Notes under the pieces: model-generated
The model's input: only the letters and a program-made list of their open reading frames with translations
Database searches by the model: none
Told to the model about the DNA's origin: nothing
Part shown: positions 40,401-46,879 of the stretch, piece by piece
Layout: each line of letters opens with the position of its first letter
How positions within the stretch are numbered: position 1 is the stretch's first letter
Origin: Clostridia bacterium
GTDB taxonomy: Bacteria; Bacillota; Clostridia; Christensenellales; UBA1242
Length of the DNA stretch: 64,000 nucleotides
Assembly: GCA_016283155.1 (NCBI GenBank)
Contig: JAEEMI010000025.1
Location: forward strand, 1-64,000
Direction: 5' to 3'
Made by a program: the position numbers and the translations under genes

Positions 40401-43262
40401 AAGTTTCAATGGTTTAATTGCTTCTTCAACAGTGTAAGTATACGTATATTCATTCCAATAAGCACTGGCTGCAACTTTAATATCAATACGATAAGTGCCT
40501 GCATGTGTCCCTCTTATATTATTTATATCGGGAGTAAACGAATTATTCCAAGAAGTAGTTGTACCACCAGCCGTATAATTTTTAAGACAGTAACTAATAT
40601 CACCATAACTGCCGCCAAATAATTTAGCATCACTTGCTAATAACTCATGGGATTGACCATCATAAGTTAAATCATAGACATCAGGAAGAGTAAGATCATT
40701 AACAGTTAACGTTAATTTTCTTATACTGAAACATTCATAAACCTCTGAACTAGTAGTATAATTTTCATTATTAGCTTCGGCCCAACAATATACATAATAA
40801 GTCCCCGGTTCTGTGGCTGTTTGATTAACATCATCTTCACCATAATCTCGATTCTCGTAGGTAAAACGATAATGTATCGTATAATTACTACTGTCAACCC
40901 CGGAATTATTCAGCGTAGCTGGTGTGTCTATAATTTTATATGCAGTATTTAATGCCCAAGTCTGATTAGAGTTTAGTTTCGGTTTGTTCATATATAACCG
41001 TACAGCATAAATGGTTAAATCATCAGATTGAGTGTATCTACTATCTGTATATAATGTTGGATTTAAAGATACTGCTCGTACTCCCAACCGATATGTACCA
41101 GCCTCTGCTACCTTACAATTTGCTTGAACGGTCTGATCAGTGGTTTCTGGTGAATACTCAACCCAATCACCCGACGATGTTTTCTTGAACAATGTATATT
41201 TAACGACAAAATCTTGATTTAGAACGGCACCAACACCTCCCGACCTAACCGACGAACTGTAAGAATTGAAATACGTGCTTGCATAATAACCATCCCAATA
41301 TGGAGTATGATATTCCCCAGAATAATTCCAAGAAATATCATCAGTTCTTGCATACCAATCAATAATATCCAACTGCCCTACGCCAATCGTTCCCCTTAAT
41401 GGTTCATCCGGTATATAATCTGTACACCCCGGAAGAGTTAACTTCCAAAAAACACAGTATTCACCAGGATTACAAGCAACGACATTTGTTGCATTATCGG
41501 TCCATCCTTCATTACCATCAAGATCCTGTCCGTTAGTTAAAACATTACCGGAACTATCAACCGCTTTAAACCAAATACGTCCTCCATTAGAATTTCGGAC
41601 GGTAGATCCATTTTCAAAGCGATATCCATAAATGCAATCATACTCAAAAACTAGTTGCTGATTTTTAGAATTATATCGCAAATCTGTTAGAAAAGCCGGA
41701 ATATTTTTTGGAACAACAGTTCCCATAGGATTCAATGTCAAAGTAATCGTTTTTGTTAGAATTGTATAATCGTAATCAGTTGCCGCATTTACAGGATCAG
41801 AGTAATACATATTATACGCAGGCGGTAATTTACCATCTGCATTCGCCACCGTTGAACCAGTTGCATATAACACATAACGGCATTCAACTTGCACCCTGTT
41901 AGCCGTACCACCAGGGCCAAGAGTTTTTAATTTAATTGATGAAGCATCAGTTGTCCATTCGTTTGTCCACGGATTTTTATAAACCCAAGCAGCGCCAACC
42001 CCAGTACTAACAGCACCATTAGTCAAATTTAAGGCAGCGGAATCAGGAGTCCATCTTGTTTCGCTGCTATTGCCAAACGCATTTTCTACCGTAACACCAG
42101 GGAAAGTATAACTATTTTCGTAAACACCCGTTACATCCTGCGGTAAAGAACTGGGATCAATTCGATAAAACCATACTGCACCATGTCCGTCACCATCAAG
42201 GCATTTGGCACCATTTACGGAATCACTAGAATACAATGGATAAACCCACGGTGAACACGAACCCCCGCCTCCAATTGGAAATCTTTTATCGACCTCTGTA
42301 TATCCAACACCATTAGAACTAGGGGCACCACCACCACCCTTTCTATAACCACCACCACCACCGGCTCCGTTAACGTACGTAGAACCATTTGCGCCTTGAG
42401 TATAAACAGTCACCGAACGTTTATAACCATTACAATTTACCTCATCAGGACCATATCCAGAACCGTCAACACAGCGGAAACCGTCACTATCCTGCGTTGC
42501 TGGCATACCTGGACAGTCTTGATTAAAAGCATTAGGATTACCATTATTAGTAGTAACTCCTAAATAACGCGCAACATCTACCCAGTCCTCTCCACTGTAT
42601 CCTTTAAAAGTTGCATCGGCGGCATTACGCCAGGCTAACTGGGGAGAATCAGATGATTGAATAATATATCCAAAACCACCACCACCACCAGCACGTGAAT
42701 AACCACCTATATGTGAAGAACTAGTGCTGTAATTACTAGCCAAATATATATATCTTTCCATATTTTGTCTTTCTTCCATTAAAGATCCGCCTGGAGTCGC
42801 AAAGTTTGTATCAACTTCGGTACATCCATACCCATCCATACCATAAGCATTATCCGAACCATTCCCAGTTCCACCAGGAATACCAATTCTTATGGTTTGA
42901 CCATTACCTTTATAAAAACCGAAGCAGACAGCACCACGTCCTGATCCATTATTTGTATATGCTTCAGTACCTCCCTTTCCAGCAAAAAAAACAATATACG
43001 TACCATTATCAAAGTTTAAAGTCGTTTGCTCCATTCTAGTTGCGGAATCACCACCAACAACATAAAAAGATGTTTTCCCGGTGGCATCTATTTCACCGCC
43101 ACCCATATATTGCGTACCAGAGCTTCCTGCTTCAACCGTATTTTCTTCCACAGAAGAAACATTGAACCGTTTTAAGATGTCATAAGCAACAACGAAAAGC
43201 GCGACAGCGGAAAATACTACCGCAAGAATTACTATCGACGCTCTTCTTCTTTTGTTCCCCAT
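28422..43262 (-). CDS. Giant surface protein 2 (4946 aa), paralogue of giant 1 with the same architecture
   Basis: MGNKRRRASIVILAVVFSAVALFVVAYDILKRF; AGGGGGYRKGGGGAPS; MBG/YDG-like repeats; C-terminal VTMFVILGVGLLMTVASLVVYLPMRKK. Confidence 0.93.
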   Translation of the reverse strand: MGNKRRRASIVILAVVFSAVALFVVAYDILKRFNVSSVEENTVEAGSSGTQYMGGGEIDATGKTSFYVVGGDSATRMEQTTLNFDNGTYIVFFAGKGGTEAYTNNGSGRGAVCFGFYKGNGQTIRIGIPGGTGNGSDNAYGMDGYGCTEVDTNFATPGGSLMEERQNMERYIYLASNYSTSSSHIGGYSRAGGGGGFGYIIQSSDSPQLAWRNAADATFKGYSGEDWVDVARYLGVTTNNGNPNAFNQDCPGMPATQDSDGFRCVDGSGYGPDEVNCNGYKRSVTVYTQGANGSTYVNGAGGGGGYRKGGGGAPSSNGVGYTEVDKRFPIGGGGSCSPWVYPLYSSDSVNGAKCLDGDGHGAVWFYRIDPSSLPQDVTGVYENSYTFPGVTVENAFGNSSETRWTPDSAALNLTNGAVSTGVGAAWVYKNPWTNEWTTDASSIKLKTLGPGGTANRVQVECRYVLYATGSTVANADGKLPPAYNMYYSDPVNAATDYDYTILTKTITLTLNPMGTVVPKNIPAFLTDLRYNSKNQQLVFEYDCIYGYRFENGSTVRNSNGGRIWFKAVDSSGNVLTNGQDLDGNEGWTDNATNVVACNPGEYCVFWKLTLPGCTDYIPDEPLRGTIGVGQLDIIDWYARTDDISWNYSGEYHTPYWDGYYASTYFNSYSSSVRSGGVGAVLNQDFVVKYTLFKKTSSGDWVEYSPETTDQTVQANCKVAEAGTYRLGVRAVSLNPTLYTDSRYTQSDDLTIYAVRLYMNKPKLNSNQTWALNTAYKIIDTPATLNNSGVDSSNYTIHYRFTYENRDYGEDDVNQTATEPGTYYVYCWAEANNENYTTSSEVYECFSIRKLTLTVNDLTLPDVYDLTYDGQSHELLASDAKLFGGSYGDISYCLKNYTAGGTTTSWNNSFTPDINNIRGTHAGTYRIDIKVAASAYWNEYTYTYTVEEAIKPLKLSASAPVLKSTSIIYNKNSQKLLDSGGSVTTKLANNANVPTNAYYIKYTTYRVGTNSASSTNTLSNVSQQSAGVYKVKCNACPQNSTNGYDYIQSDDVWATGGNTDTDGEIRIDKAVNSFTTKPNIYSYQYQYGNEIHFLGSTGYANETNSGTNILFSLDKNGTYTSYSNIYGIDAGNYTVWAKIPETTNYLETITSFTAVINKNNAGATNPTGAKNLNYTSDPLCLLESPATIIEVMNNNGVKCKMGSKIYYVVDEIPSSNGTTDFVNGWTDDWTAVTAIESGKHRVYFYVDGNENFNRSGIRSIEVAVGDLVTCLTQQPVPYTGLVYNGSPQQLLESPGTADHGTVCYRIGTSGNWQTAIDINEMKATAAGTYTVQYYIVGEDGWPDGYFMLSGHVPYEMTVTIAAYKATIDTYPNPTRTFTVSYGSDGTIVTHKLLSDSTKGSVNFKFGSTTERMGSIQYKLRKQSDGVNGYITGKNWNTDINQMTVSNAGDYILDYKIVAADNNYLDSDPQSISITVYKGTPTVVAPTPNTVSVYDGTSKNLLVDNGSVGIGWKMQYRVPTKYTNGSPEWPTDGWTDLPSTLPANLKGTNAGNYYIQYRAAADSTDNCENSAIGTIIATIQKLQISVPAASAEDKLFNNGYQQLLSTIEAGVSADDGFIIYRILKKGTNNAYSAVIPHSNGTAVSNPSGATVDTAKRFNVSGVPTASGEWTNNIAYIKVKDVANYTIEFKVITKSSNYSTSNLGTISASILSNQAAVVTAPVGKSGLSYVGSSIGLLSKVGVANAMGTMNYKVTGPSTNVGFTTDTSKIVGTYPGSYTITYYAKGKSTGYENSPESSFMVTIDQGQAKYGNNDTNKPAAPTATLAYNGTKLSLLGNAGTSDTSTGTLKYQLSKVGVSNAMVAFTNDSSKIEAELPNTYKVEYYIEGKTVGGYKCYYDTPVQFFTVTINKGSATSLITKPTAKVGTDLVYTTGNNGAAVQKALFNQGSLKTNTGGKTIGKLQYRIKGDANQGADADWFDDWGTGVYPDLLKRGLPGTYTVQYRFVSATDSGVRLYYDYHETDVSWFDVTIGAAAASISAGQEPKASAGTSLVYKDGAPIMLLQSGGVPVHGKMQYRVVNNAGEPIEMYQSIIDANGNVTGKGTDVISGANGWVSTATYNYKDITVNDPGYYTIEYYVQGDADYLDSGMGYISLTVAKAQLKAGTHYVAPQKINNLSFTGVAQNLITPGSFKSGYTGTFMYRMNDSSSFIEWNADSFKGIKATAYTISWYIQDVYGYENSYVQAITVTIGKTGGGINRGSLNGISGLIYNNADQQLFTGAASQVYLSTDTVKDEKATIYYAITQSNTVAPGDKDVVSTDISALTKTTAYNDSGNQIKYYLWYRADATASYNEVGWGCTGLYTTIGKATYSVSISKNNDVVYDGLPHKIYAGNQYVVSSNSGTDDTWVDVQTVLTYVGYNGATENLTPDNSVTNAGTYTLQFTCTPKAGKTYSKQIAGSTTSFVFKILQTDSISGITISGLTLTSSAINANGSAKPFNANQNINLSVFNNNQYNGITSNNYVNNNVEYNQLGYLFTQESDESALGSFNDCTTASSLNTAIKNLSTSTAGTWYLWFSVLSHNSLQNGVIFKAATINVTRYDATNVTMKGLTITGSTSADIKNGSSVYKGSSYKIVKSGATVSFDQSLIYSGVKYAINSDGTTAPTVDNDWKSTVAELPTKTDVGTYYLWIKWNQSDNLTETTGRVYGSFKITQLTNFTNYYFTGLSFEPQTSSTTADGYKTYSLTFSNTNQKVIKASSTPTVKVNSSSTDTTTTINNLTTSFAASNAFKIGVCNNQTTMTGTYYTLANYSSLVVKNVDTYYLWISWSGSANVAAGSKIYQIDNNTYQNNAVVGTKISFQVKKNSDASSLVSLTNQSKVAKYYGGVSQHQYQYTFTDIEFKGVQQQLFEADETPVVQINGVNYSSSTTFKYLLTKDDNETTVAATTGGWQNTIAAAKVTDIGVYHLWLKITINNTTSVYAVKYYDLGSAEIIPTTSFVQIPPKQITGLVTDTQTAHQLITKSTQTKPAVEYWLEGVSTSWTENATSLTRVAAGTYRIYYRGATYTENGVTIFNALTLEANQTNYPYVEVSISQTNASIKTMPSKKNNVYYTGHAISNDDLFNQGSAQYENQTTHQMTEINLLYSWEDTQNSFVPYANLTQKTAAGSYHLYFKPDTRNMGDNVGPIDSATVFITVEIKKVEVENSNLVTEENDNLIYTASEYQVFLNEMDYSLYYEVNGNKIYLKESNGTTKIKYTNHKSDTTYGALGVIKYGVSTNPEIEPAPSEWKTNYSDVTIRQVGTYYPWIKVEAGDNHNALNPVCFELNTITIKPADANSISLKKTTYSGQTYHYNSLERQMISDFNLVVEVQKRDANGNVVSGYNPMENDRKGNVYYALNDSSTNSPDPSNKSLNGWHTSWETLTKSKYGTYYLWIMFEDDGGSNFETIRQCLTTYATNDGSTRDAIKIEKAEYSELSISGITGLSVMFNGANQGYNDGLIAGELKVSIGGYDVTDEIDIGNVKYCFKTTTESAPLATDDSWKAILSAKALAVGNYQLYVKLALKSGNNYQNIDGTIPLIYAMFVAPNYAEIYRVDERYLDVIAPEFYDLTYNGKNQRIIKTGATVRLKNGNQLVGDMGRAYYYISGSPDVRTQTGTTSDNTWHYTITGSNLVQLHAGTYYIWLKFNQGTSHTALEPRYIGSVTIAQADPQSELRKTTLSGMTFTSSTYNGAEHTLVGKTNDNYNIVVQKFSNGYTLNSTNDYSKIEYGYSSDPSIAPAEWVDENNLDALKARNAGNYYIWVKVTGKPNPKNGQYNIADYMRCYAIDNPNEKAVITKAILTKSYFYGINTHSGLSYIGKNQVLADLTPNTEGKLTIKINASVGDVNLETYNPNIVVRWGLGTGSETNAGPTNANAWVTDLSRITGKNAIDYYLWVKVTGSDNIEDFTGYYAKISIAKAQIAYLVKPQYYGDGINPQLTYNCAEQSLLVREPVAYFAPTTTTYYTDPDEVVSGKPYYLASEVQYQYQVNNGNSINNYINVKGIDAGILNQVSNTYIGTRYRVSYNVIAGNNWNQKSEYVDVYIAPIDASDYNFGLINNPNPVTGIVYDENEHELITYGHLAIMDNDRGTANEGAKIAFWYTDQPNNKYYYYYNKTSSNYVWENGKLPGRTDHGTYYIQYQIIAGTNNHNYYDSAIYGLEINIAQRQIKWHVNPRPIYGLKYNNHMQVAVEAGYFNHEINDNSVKVYYSKQKPYTENREWSIELPQVDKTGVWDIYYYVDFDADNKHNNVFIGPENNDPAVGELLQVLVERHILSIRTAPESTYMEYTAEYQNLIYYYSLSTDYASVFDPEDMPYFEYSFDCNVWNDYNIMAKDCGNYLIYYRLHYNDDIFDFSGKIPMSGEINAVIYTKYIVQGLVTAAYDLNTKTVSMAADSYSTALQNEFSQYAKFQYRIYDEYNLNRTWEDWQQDGQQLPMGTYQFRIIVEDKINPTPNFNPYTQTESYQIVEIKEDRKVFIVMPNNTYSTLAYVRAWIDFTGTMTYEEAPTQYRYEGWANTNGDKLFCTFKDLSTTGVKGKAVLRVQTLNNAYYFRTADELNQETRRKTLVKWNEEKDTYYKGLPTADLRVYLYEVYHIQYSGNGAVPMTGTVAPDESWKWHGIDYLLEENIYRKETTDTHELLTPNGWNTARAGNGNNYPSGSYYRGNSSQIFYADFFKSDVVKYKINWIIMNDTDVYSIALKTGKWFNVNNDRSRETGVYVEKDAPILLPQIVEDEDHNQFWTGTLFNNYRIKGWFTTDGDWTIDDGINDPHWKNIEYYFNMKATSNMTFVADLEETTDDVQCVFQDQQGKQISASGIVANGAKSYLALSGMDTATYTTYQDGYQEWMQTYGQSALNATPDDAITFTLQTNSTPEKPTENPETTKDSFQEYVTMFVILGVGLLMTVASLVVYLPMRKKLYTIK

Positions 43263-43312
43263 TTACTTATATTATTTAACCACGTTATCAAAAAAATGTA
43301 AAACGATTAATG
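43260..43312. repeat. Direct repeat copy 2: promoter region of giant gene 2, identical to 28366-28418
   Basis: 53-bp identity by eye. Confidence 0.97.
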
Positions 43313-43317
43313 GAGTT

Positions 43318-44346
43318 TTACTCGACACCAAACGCGATTTTTTTAACCTGTTCAACGCGTGCCGTTACAATAGAATTTTGAATCAACGGCAACTCTGCAG
43401 CAGGTGTCCCAATGCGTGGTGAATACGGAAAAATGTGGATTTTATCCAAACGTAATTTTTGTAAATATGACAATGTTGTCTGAAATGCGGCATCAGTTTC
43501 AGTGGGAAAACCAACAATTAAATCCGTACCAAAAGTTGCATCAGGAAAAGCCGCACGTAATGCTTGAATAATATCGGCATATTCTTGCGTTGTGTAATGG
43601 CGGTTCATTGCGCGCAAAACTTCATCACAACCCGACTGTAAACAGATATGAAAATGCGGAACAAAGTTATGACATTGGCGCAAAGTATCAATTAAATTAG
43701 CAGTCATCATTGGTGGCTCTAAACTGGAGATTTCCCATTGAATACCACACGCATCAACCGCACGACATAGCGCCGCAAAATCTGGATAATAACACAAATT
43801 AATTCCACATAAAACTACGGAGGTAACATATGAACTTTGCGCCTTAATCTCTGTTATAACGTCATCAATTGGACGGTATTCAATTTTATTCCTAATATGC
43901 GGAATTATACAGTACGTACAGAAGTTCTGACAGCCATCTTGAATTTTAATGAATGCTTTTTCTCTTTGGTGGCGAACCACTACCCCAGTGGTTGAAATTA
44001 CTGATGTTTTTTTATCATTTATCTGCAATAAATCTGCGACTTCCAGTGCCACCATTTCGGCGGTCTTACGACCAAATGCGCACCCCATTGTAACGATGTG
44101 AGCTTGTGGATGGTAGCGTTTAATTTTAGAAACTCCGTAACGTGATTTCTTTTCTGCCATACTGGTAACCGCACACGAGTTAATCACAAAAACAGCTGCT
44201 GATGGCAAGTGTGAAATTGCGCCATCCGCAACCATTTGATTAACAATTCCCATTGCATTCAAATTACTGGCTACGGCTTCACTTTCGTAATAGTTCACCT
44301 TGCAACCATAAGTAATAATGTACACCATCGGTGCTTGACTTTGCAT
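43318..44346 (-). CDS. mtaB: MiaB/MtaB-like tRNA methylthiotransferase, short form without obvious TRAM domain
   Basis: TYGCKVNYYESEAVA, NSCAVTSMAEKKSR, IQDGCQNFCTYCIIP radical-SAM CxxxCxxC. Confidence 0.85.
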   Translation of the reverse strand: MQSQAPMVYIITYGCKVNYYESEAVASNLNAMGIVNQMVADGAISHLPSAAVFVINSCAVTSMAEKKSRYGVSKIKRYHPQAHIVTMGCAFGRKTAEMVALEVADLLQINDKKTSVISTTGVVVRHQREKAFIKIQDGCQNFCTYCIIPHIRNKIEYRPIDDVITEIKAQSSYVTSVVLCGINLCYYPDFAALCRAVDACGIQWEISSLEPPMMTANLIDTLRQCHNFVPHFHICLQSGCDEVLRAMNRHYTTQEYADIIQALRAAFPDATFGTDLIVGFPTETDAAFQTTLSYLQKLRLDKIHIFPYSPRIGTPAAELPLIQNSIVTARVEQVKKIAFGVE

Positions 44347-44353
44347 TGACCTT

Positions 44354-44382
44354 ATTATATAATCCTTACATTATTTTGTAAA
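44354..44382 (-). promoter_or_regulatory. Predicted mtaB promoter, TTTACA-17-TATAAT, 7 nt before ATG
   Basis: -10 44354-44359, -35 44377-44382. Confidence 0.6.
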
Positions 44383-44403
44383 TTAAAAGCGGGGTGAGAA
44401 ACA

Positions 44404-44607
44404 GTGAGTCAAGTCATCGTTGGTGAAAACGAAAGTTTGGAAAATGCTTTGAAACGTTTCAAACGCAAAGTCCAAAAAGACGGCATTTTAGCAGATATGA
44501 AACGCAAAGAAGAATGGGTCAAACCAAGTGTTGCCCGTAAATTAAAAAGTGCTAATGCCCGTAAACGTGCACGCAAAGAAGCACGCGGCGCTAAAACCGC
44601 ACTTTAA
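44404..44607 (+). CDS. rpsU: 30S ribosomal protein S21 (GTG start)
   Basis: [53 protein letters not shown]. Confidence 0.96.
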   Translation: MSQVIVGENESLENALKRFKRKVQKDGILADMKRKEEWVKPSVARKLKSANARKRARKEARGAKTAL

Positions 44608-44625
44608 TTTAATTACTTCATTAAA

Positions 44626-44660
44626 CAAAAAAAAGGACTACCGTAGTAGTCTTTTTTTAT
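44626..44660. terminator. Bidirectional terminator between convergent rpsU and rny
   Basis: aaaaaaaag gactac-cgta-gtagtc ttttttt. Confidence 0.85.
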
Positions 44661-44675
44661 AGCTTTTTTTCAGTT

Positions 44676-46238
44676 TTATTTAGCCAACTCAGTCGCACGT
44701 GTCTCACGAATTACATTAACTTTAATTTGACCTGGGTATTGCAATTTTGCTTCAATTTCTTTTGCAATATCTTTTGCCATAAAGACAGCATCAGCATCAG
44801 TAACTTGTTCGGGTTTAACGATAACACGTACTTCACGACCTGCCGAAATAGCATAGCATTTGTCTACACCAGTTTTGGCTTTGCAGATGTCTTCTAAATC
44901 GTGTAAACGTTTAATGTAATTTTCTAGATTTTCGCGGCGAGCACCAGGACGTGACGAACTAATTGCATCGGCAACTTGGACGATAATTGCTTCTACAGAA
45001 TGATACGGAACATCTCCGTGGTGAGCTTCAATACAGTGAATTACTGCTTCTGATTCTTTACATCGTTTAGCCAATTCAACACCAATTGAAACGTGGGTTC
45101 CATCAACCTCGTGGTCAGTAGCTTTACCAATATCGTGTAATAAACCACCACGACGGCAAACTTGCTCATTAGCACCTAGTTCAATCGCCAACAAACCGGC
45201 CAATTGAGAAACTTCAACACTATGTTTCAAAACGTTTTGACCATAACTGTAACGGTATTTCAAACGACCTAATTGTTTGATAATTTCCATTGGTAAGCCG
45301 TTAACACGAGCATCATAGGCCGCGTGTTCACCAACATTTTTACATTGTTGTTCCATTTCTTTTTTAGTGCGCTCAACAATCTCTTCAATTCTTGCAGGAT
45401 TAACACGTCCATCCATAATTAATTTTTCTAGGGACAAACGAGCAATCTCACGACGATACGGATCAAACGAAGAAACCGTAATCACATCTGGTGTATCATC
45501 AATAATTAAGTCAACACCAGTTGCAGCTTCAATTGAACGAATATTACGTCCTTCTTTACCAATCAAGCGACCTTTAATTTCATCGCCAGAAATATTAACT
45601 GTTGAAGTTGTAATTTCATTACTGGTATCAGTTGACAAACGTTGCACAGCGTTCGTGATAATTTCACGTGCCTTTGTGTCCGCGTTCTCTTTAGCATCTT
45701 CTTCAATTTCGTGAATCAATTTTACAGCATCGGCTTTAGCTTCTTCGGTTAAGTTATCAATAATTAATTTCTTCGCTTCTGCCTTAGTTAAACCCGAAAC
45801 TTTTTCCAGCTGAGTAATCGCTTCAGCTTTAGTCTTTTCTGCTGATGCCAAATTATCTTCAGTTTGTTTTTTTGTAGTTTCAATTTGTGAACGCAATTTA
45901 TCCAATGCTAATTCTTTGTTTTCCAAATTTTCTTCACGTTTACCAAGTTGCTCTTCACGCGTTAAGATACGAGCTTCCATTCGTTGAATTTCCGTACGAC
46001 GCTCTCGAATTTCATTATCGCATTCGACTTTTAATTTGTGAATTTCTTCTTTTGCTTCTAACAGTGATTCCTTTTTCATCGTGGCAGCATCGTTAATCGC
46101 TTTTTTGGCTAATTCGCTGGCAGCTTGTCGATCTTTTTTCATTTTGCTTGATTGAAGGAACGAGCACAGTAACCATCCTCCACCCAAGCCAATTAACAGA
46201 GCCACGATAATGAGGAAAATTGCTAATCCAACATTCAT
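44676..46238 (-). CDS. rny: Ribonuclease Y; likely start MNVGLAIFL at 46238
   Basis: N-terminal TM, coiled coil, KH (IKGRLIGKEGRNIRSIEAATGVDLIIDDTP), HD (LLHDIGKATDHE); AAAGGAG SD. Confidence 0.97.
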   Translation of the reverse strand: MNVGLAIFLIIVALLIGLGGGWLLCSFLQSSKMKKDRQAASELAKKAINDAATMKKESLLEAKEEIHKLKVECDNEIRERRTEIQRMEARILTREEQLGKREENLENKELALDKLRSQIETTKKQTEDNLASAEKTKAEAITQLEKVSGLTKAEAKKLIIDNLTEEAKADAVKLIHEIEEDAKENADTKAREIITNAVQRLSTDTSNEITTSTVNISGDEIKGRLIGKEGRNIRSIEAATGVDLIIDDTPDVITVSSFDPYRREIARLSLEKLIMDGRVNPARIEEIVERTKKEMEQQCKNVGEHAAYDARVNGLPMEIIKQLGRLKYRYSYGQNVLKHSVEVSQLAGLLAIELGANEQVCRRGGLLHDIGKATDHEVDGTHVSIGVELAKRCKESEAVIHCIEAHHGDVPYHSVEAIIVQVADAISSSRPGARRENLENYIKRLHDLEDICKAKTGVDKCYAISAGREVRVIVKPEQVTDADAVFMAKDIAKEIEAKLQYPGQIKVNVIRETRATELAK

Positions 46239-46297
46239 CGTTATTTTCTCCTTTACTTTTTTTTGGGTATGCTTCATTATACCTTTTAGAGGTGCTT

Positions 46298-46879
46298 ATG
46301 TCAAAACATATTCCCAATATCATTACTACCGCACGAATTGCATTATTGCCATTTGTGTATTTGTTTTATTTAACGAATTGGTTTCCTTACAGTCAATACG
46401 TTGCGATTGCAGTTTTTATTATTGCCGCAGTAACTGATTTTTTAGACGGCAAAATTGCTCGCAAATACAACTTAGTTTCAAACATTGGTAAAATGCTTGA
46501 TCCAATTGCTGATAAGATGCTGTATTACACAGGTTTATTCTTGATTATTGTAACAGGTATTTTACCAACATGGGCTGCCGCAATCATTTATGTAATTAAC
46601 CTTTGTCGTGATTTTGCAATCGATTGCTTACGAATGATTGCCGCAACTAAAGGCTCAGTTTTAGCTGCAAATATTTATGGTAAAATCAAGACAATGATTG
46701 CCTTTGTCGCTTTACCCTGGTTATTATTACAAGGTTGTTTACCAACCGATTGGAACGGTTTATTAATTTTCCAGATTATCGGTTACATCTTAATCGGTTT
46801 ACAAACATTCTTCTGTTTATTGTCTGGTTTAATTTATTTGGTTAAAAACCGTCAAGTTTTAGTTGATGTTAAAGCGTAG
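46298..46879 (+). CDS. pgsA: CDP-diacylglycerol--glycerol-3-phosphate 3-phosphatidyltransferase; likely start MSKHIPN
   Basis: DFLDGKIARKYNLVSNIGKMLDPIADK CDP-alcohol phosphotransferase motif. Confidence 0.93.
   Translation: MSKHIPNIITTARIALLPFVYLFYLTNWFPYSQYVAIAVFIIAAVTDFLDGKIARKYNLVSNIGKMLDPIADKMLYYTGLFLIIVTGILPTWAAAIIYVINLCRDFAIDCLRMIAATKGSVLAANIYGKIKTMIAFVALPWLLLQGCLPTDWNGLLIFQIIGYILIGLQTFFCLLSGLIYLVKNRQVLVDVKA

Noticed and set aside
13675-43262. Many small plus- and minus-strand ORFs inside the giant genes (e.g. 19063-19485, 25873-26286)
   Set aside because: Low-complexity shadow frames of a repetitive, biased coding sequence; no recognisable domains or translation signals.
13675-43262. 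CRISPR or tandem DNA satellite in the repetitive region
   Set aside because: Periodicity is at protein level with strongly diverged DNA; no short identical repeats with unique spacers.
13675-43262. Giant ORFs as NRPS/PKS megasynthases
   Set aside because: No adenylation, ketosynthase or carrier motifs; signal/TM ends and beta-rich repeats point to surface proteins.
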